Below, in pieces: positions 61,635 to 64,000 of a stretch of DNA of 64,000 bases (position 1 is the first letter of the stretch; each line of letters starts with the position of its first letter). Source of the DNA: Novosphingobium umbonatum. Its GTDB lineage: Bacteria; Pseudomonadota; Alphaproteobacteria; Sphingomonadales; Sphingomonadaceae. The stretch is from contig NZ_SACO01000016.1 in NCBI RefSeq assembly GCF_004005905.1, positions 1-64,000 of the forward strand, written 5' to 3'. Made by a program: the position numbers and the translations under genes. The notes under the pieces were generated by a model, which was given only the letters and a program-made list of their open reading frames with translations, searched no databases and was not told the DNA's origin.

Positions 61635-61677
61635 TCGAACCAGCCCCTTCGCTTGGGCCGGATCGTGGCGGCTTTTT
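61628..61677 (+). terminator. Intrinsic terminator in nirB leader (conditional)
   Basis: AGCCGCC pairs with GGCGGCT, extended by inner pairing of CGA with TCG and of CC-GCCC with GGGC-GG around an 8-nt loop, followed by T5 (61673-61677). It ends 34 bp before the nirB start and is opened if P2 forms. Confidence 0.85.
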
Positions 61678-61710
61678 GCATTGCCTCGCGCAAAGCTAGG
61701 AGTGAATGCG

Positions 61711-64000
61711 GTGAATGCGCCCAATCCAGACATGGCTGCCCAAGGCCTGAACGGTGCCCGCGAAAGGCTGGTGGTGATTGGCAATGGCATGGCCGGTTGC
61801 CGCGCGGTGGAGGAAATCCTTGCCCGCGACGCCACACGCTATGCCATCACCATTTTCGGCGCCGAGCCGCGGGTCAATTACAACCGTATCATGCTTTCCC
61901 CCGTGTTGGCGGGCGAGAAGGCGTTTGAAGACATCATCATCAACACGCAGGAATGGTATGATGCCAATGGTATCACGCTGGTTTCGGGCGATGCGGTGGT
62001 GTCGATCGATCGGGCGACCTGCACGGTCACCAGCGCTTCGGGGCGGGTGGAGGCCTATGACCGGCTGTTGATCGCCACGGGTTCGGAACCTTTTATCATT
62101 CCGGTGCCGGGCAAGGATCTGGAAGGCGTGGTGGCTTTCCGCGATCTGGACGATGTGGACAAGATGCTGGCGGCGGCGGATAAGGGCGGTGACGCTGTGG
62201 TGATCGGCGGCGGCCTCTTGGGTCTGGAAGCGGCTCATGGCCTGTCCTTGCGCGGTATGAAGGTCACGGTGATCCATCTGATGCCCACGCTGATGGAGCG
62301 CCAACTGGACGAGGCTGCGGGCTTCCTGCTGAAGAGCGAATTGGAACGCCGGGGCCAGACGATCCTGACCGGCGCGGACACCGCCGAGATCATCGGCGAG
62401 GGCGGCAAGGTTGCCGGCGTTCGCCTGAAAGACGGGCGCGAGATTGCCGCCAGCATTGTGGTGATGGCGGTGGGTATTCGCCCCTCGACCGCACTGGCCA
62501 AGTCGGCAGGTTTGACGGTGGAACGCGGCATTGTGGTCGATGATCACATGGTCACCAGCGATCCGGCGATCCTGTCGGTGGGCGAATGTGTGCAGCATCG
62601 CGGCACCTGCTATGGTCTGGTTGCGCCCTTGTGGGATATGTGCCGCTCCTTGGCCGAAGGGGCTACCGGCGGTGAGGCGCCCTATTCAGGCTCGGTCACC
62701 AGCACCAAGCTCAAGGTTTCGGGCATCGACCTGTTCTCGGCCGGTGATTTTTCCGGCGGCGAGGGCTGCGAAGACATCGTGATGCGCGATGCCGCACGCG
62801 GCATTTACAAGCGCGTGGTGGTCAAGGACAACCGCCTGATCGGCGCGGTGCTTTATGGCGATACCGCCGATGGCAGCTGGTATTTCGACCTGTTGAAGCG
62901 CGAGGAAGACATTTCCGACATCCGCGAAGCCCTGATCTTTGGTCAGGCCTTTGCCCAGGGCGGAGGTGCCCTTGCGGACCCTAATGCGGCCGTTGCGGCG
63001 CTCTCGGACGATGCCGAGATTTGCGGCTGCAACGGCGTGACCAAGGGCAAGGTGGTGGACACGATTCTGGGCGGGGCTTGCTCGCTCGATATGGTGCGCA
63101 GCCAATGCAAGGCTTCGGCTTCCTGCGGTAGCTGCACGGGGCTGGTGGAAAGCCTGCTGGCGCTGACCTTGGGGGATGAGGTCAAATCCGGCCCCAAGAC
63201 CATGTGCAAATGCACCAGCTTCAGCCATGACGACGTGCGCCGCCAGATCGTGGAAAAGGAGCTGAAGGCGATCCCTGCGGTGATGCAGGCGTTGACATGG
63301 AAGACGCCCGATGGCTGCGCTTCCTGCCGTCCGGCGCTCAACTATTACCTGCTTTGCGCATGGCCGGGCGAATATGTGGACGATCAGAAGAGCCGCTTCG
63401 TCAACGAGCGTATGCATGCCAATATCCAGAAGGATGGCACCTATTCGGTGGTGCCGCGCATGTGGGGCGGGGTGACTACGCCGAACGAACTGCGCGCCAT
63501 TGCCGATGCGGCGGACAAATATGAAGCGCGTCTGGTGAAAGTGACCGGCGGCCAGCGGATCGACCTTTTCGGGATCAAGAAGGAGGATCTGCCCGCGATC
63601 TGGGCCGATCTCAATGCGGCGGGGATGGTGTCGGGCCATGCCTATGGCAAGAGCTTGCGCACGGTCAAAACCTGCGTTGGTTCCGAATGGTGCCGGTTCG
63701 GTACGCAGGATTCTACCGGCCTTGGCATCAAGACCGAGCAGATGACCTGGGGCAGCTGGATGCCGCACAAGTTCAAGATCGCCGTGTCGGGTTGCCCGCG
63801 CAATTGCGCCGAGGCGACGATCAAGGACTTTGGCGTGATCTGCGTGGATTCAGGCTATGAACTGCATGTGGGCGGCAATGGCGGCATCCATCTGCGCGGC
63901 ACGGATCTGTTGTGCAAGGTGGAGACGGAAAGCCAAGCGCTCGATATGTGTGCGGCCTTTATCCAGCTTTACCGCGAACAGGCATGGTATCTGGAACGCA
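61711..64000 (+). CDS. nirB: Assimilatory nitrite reductase large subunit NirB (partial)
   Basis: About 763 residues visible; the gene continues past the window. It reduces nitrite to ammonium with NAD(P)H. Order: FAD/NAD-binding reductase (about 18-310; VVIGNGMAG, VVIGGGLLGLEAAHG, LIATGSEP), two BFD-like [2Fe-2S] modules (CGCNGVTKG...CGSC; CKCTS...CASC, about 435-550), the nitrite/sulfite-reductase ferredoxin-like half-domain, then the siroheme/[4Fe-4S] ligands TCVGSEWC and SGCPRNC. The GTG start follows AGGAG (8-nt gap); an ATG seven codons later is possible. It is preceded by an ANTAR leader. Confidence 0.9.
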   Translation, partial: MNAPNPDMAAQGLNGARERLVVIGNGMAGCRAVEEILARDATRYAITIFGAEPRVNYNRIMLSPVLAGEKAFEDIIINTQEWYDANGITLVSGDAVVSIDRATCTVTSASGRVEAYDRLLIATGSEPFIIPVPGKDLEGVVAFRDLDDVDKMLAAADKGGDAVVIGGGLLGLEAAHGLSLRGMKVTVIHLMPTLMERQLDEAAGFLLKSELERRGQTILTGADTAEIIGEGGKVAGVRLKDGREIAASIVVMAVGIRPSTALAKSAGLTVERGIVVDDHMVTSDPAILSVGECVQHRGTCYGLVAPLWDMCRSLAEGATGGEAPYSGSVTSTKLKVSGIDLFSAGDFSGGEGCEDIVMRDAARGIYKRVVVKDNRLIGAVLYGDTADGSWYFDLLKREEDISDIREALIFGQAFAQGGGALADPNAAVAALSDDAEICGCNGVTKGKVVDTILGGACSLDMVRSQCKASASCGSCTGLVESLLALTLGDEVKSGPKTMCKCTSFSHDDVRRQIVEKELKAIPAVMQALTWKTPDGCASCRPALNYYLLCAWPGEYVDDQKSRFVNERMHANIQKDGTYSVVPRMWGGVTTPNELRAIADAADKYEARLVKVTGGQRIDLFGIKKEDLPAIWADLNAAGMVSGHAYGKSLRTVKTCVGSEWCRFGTQDSTGLGIKTEQMTWGSWMPHKFKIAVSGCPRNCAEATIKDFGVICVDSGYELHVGGNGGIHLRGTDLLCKVETESQALDMCAAFIQLYREQAWYLER

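Overview
The window looks like a secondary replicon (chromid or large plasmid) of a Sphingomonadales alphaproteobacterium, most like Novosphingobium. Four large TonB-dependent receptors, many secreted hydrolases, high GC and alphaproteobacterial nitrate-assimilation genes support this. The replicon call rests on a parA-parB-repA block followed by an iteron array at about 40.9-44.9 kb. A housekeeping rRNA methyltransferase gene (rlmJ) about 7 kb away favours a chromid over a dispensable plasmid. Assignments come from reading motifs and family resemblance; no database search was run.

Layout. 1-0.8 kb: remnant of an IS21-type element (terminal repeats and the istB 3' end) and unresolved sequence. 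0.8-4.9 kb: minus-strand operon with three TIM-barrel sugar isomerase/epimerase-type proteins and a GPH-family symporter. 5.2-7.4 kb: a patatin-like lipase. 7.4-17.7 kb: carbohydrate/ester-processing genes (two LamG proteins, one of 1276 aa, a TonB receptor, an M20 peptidase, a carboxylesterase). 17.7-23.2 kb: a secreted TolB-propeller/amidohydrolase fusion and its TonB receptor. 23.4-30.6 kb: a purine-nucleoside operon (TonB receptor, M20 peptidase, exported nucleoside hydrolase, AzgA-type permease, adenosine deaminase). 30.9-35.5 kb: a TctDE/QseBC-type two-component system, rlmJ and a dicarboxylate/amino-acid symporter. Two almost identical 20-bp direct-repeat sites lie in front of the two-component system and the symporter. 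35.5-40.7 kb: a TolB-like propeller protein, a GH43 glycosidase and a LysR regulator with two DNA-binding domains.

40.9-46.2 kb: replication and partition region: parA, parB, a parS-like palindrome, repA (with a second palindrome inside it), an inverted iteron in a 12-bp palindrome, five direct iterons on about a 22-bp period, an AT-rich tandem repeat, then an unusual photolyase-related gene. 46.3-51.6 kb: a TonB receptor, an alpha/beta hydrolase with a TetR regulator, and an MFS transporter.

51.7-64.0 kb: nitrate assimilation: narK, a PP2C phosphatase-Ser/Thr kinase fusion, nasT-nasS, nrtABC, an alginate-export-type porin and nirB, which runs off the window. Both nrtA and nirB are preceded by two hairpins with hexanucleotide loops carrying A at position 1 and G at position 4, the second overlapping an intrinsic terminator. 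That is the architecture of ANTAR-protein antitermination leaders. The sequence therefore shows both parts of a NasS/NasT nitrate-sensing switch: the regulators and the RNA they are expected to act on.
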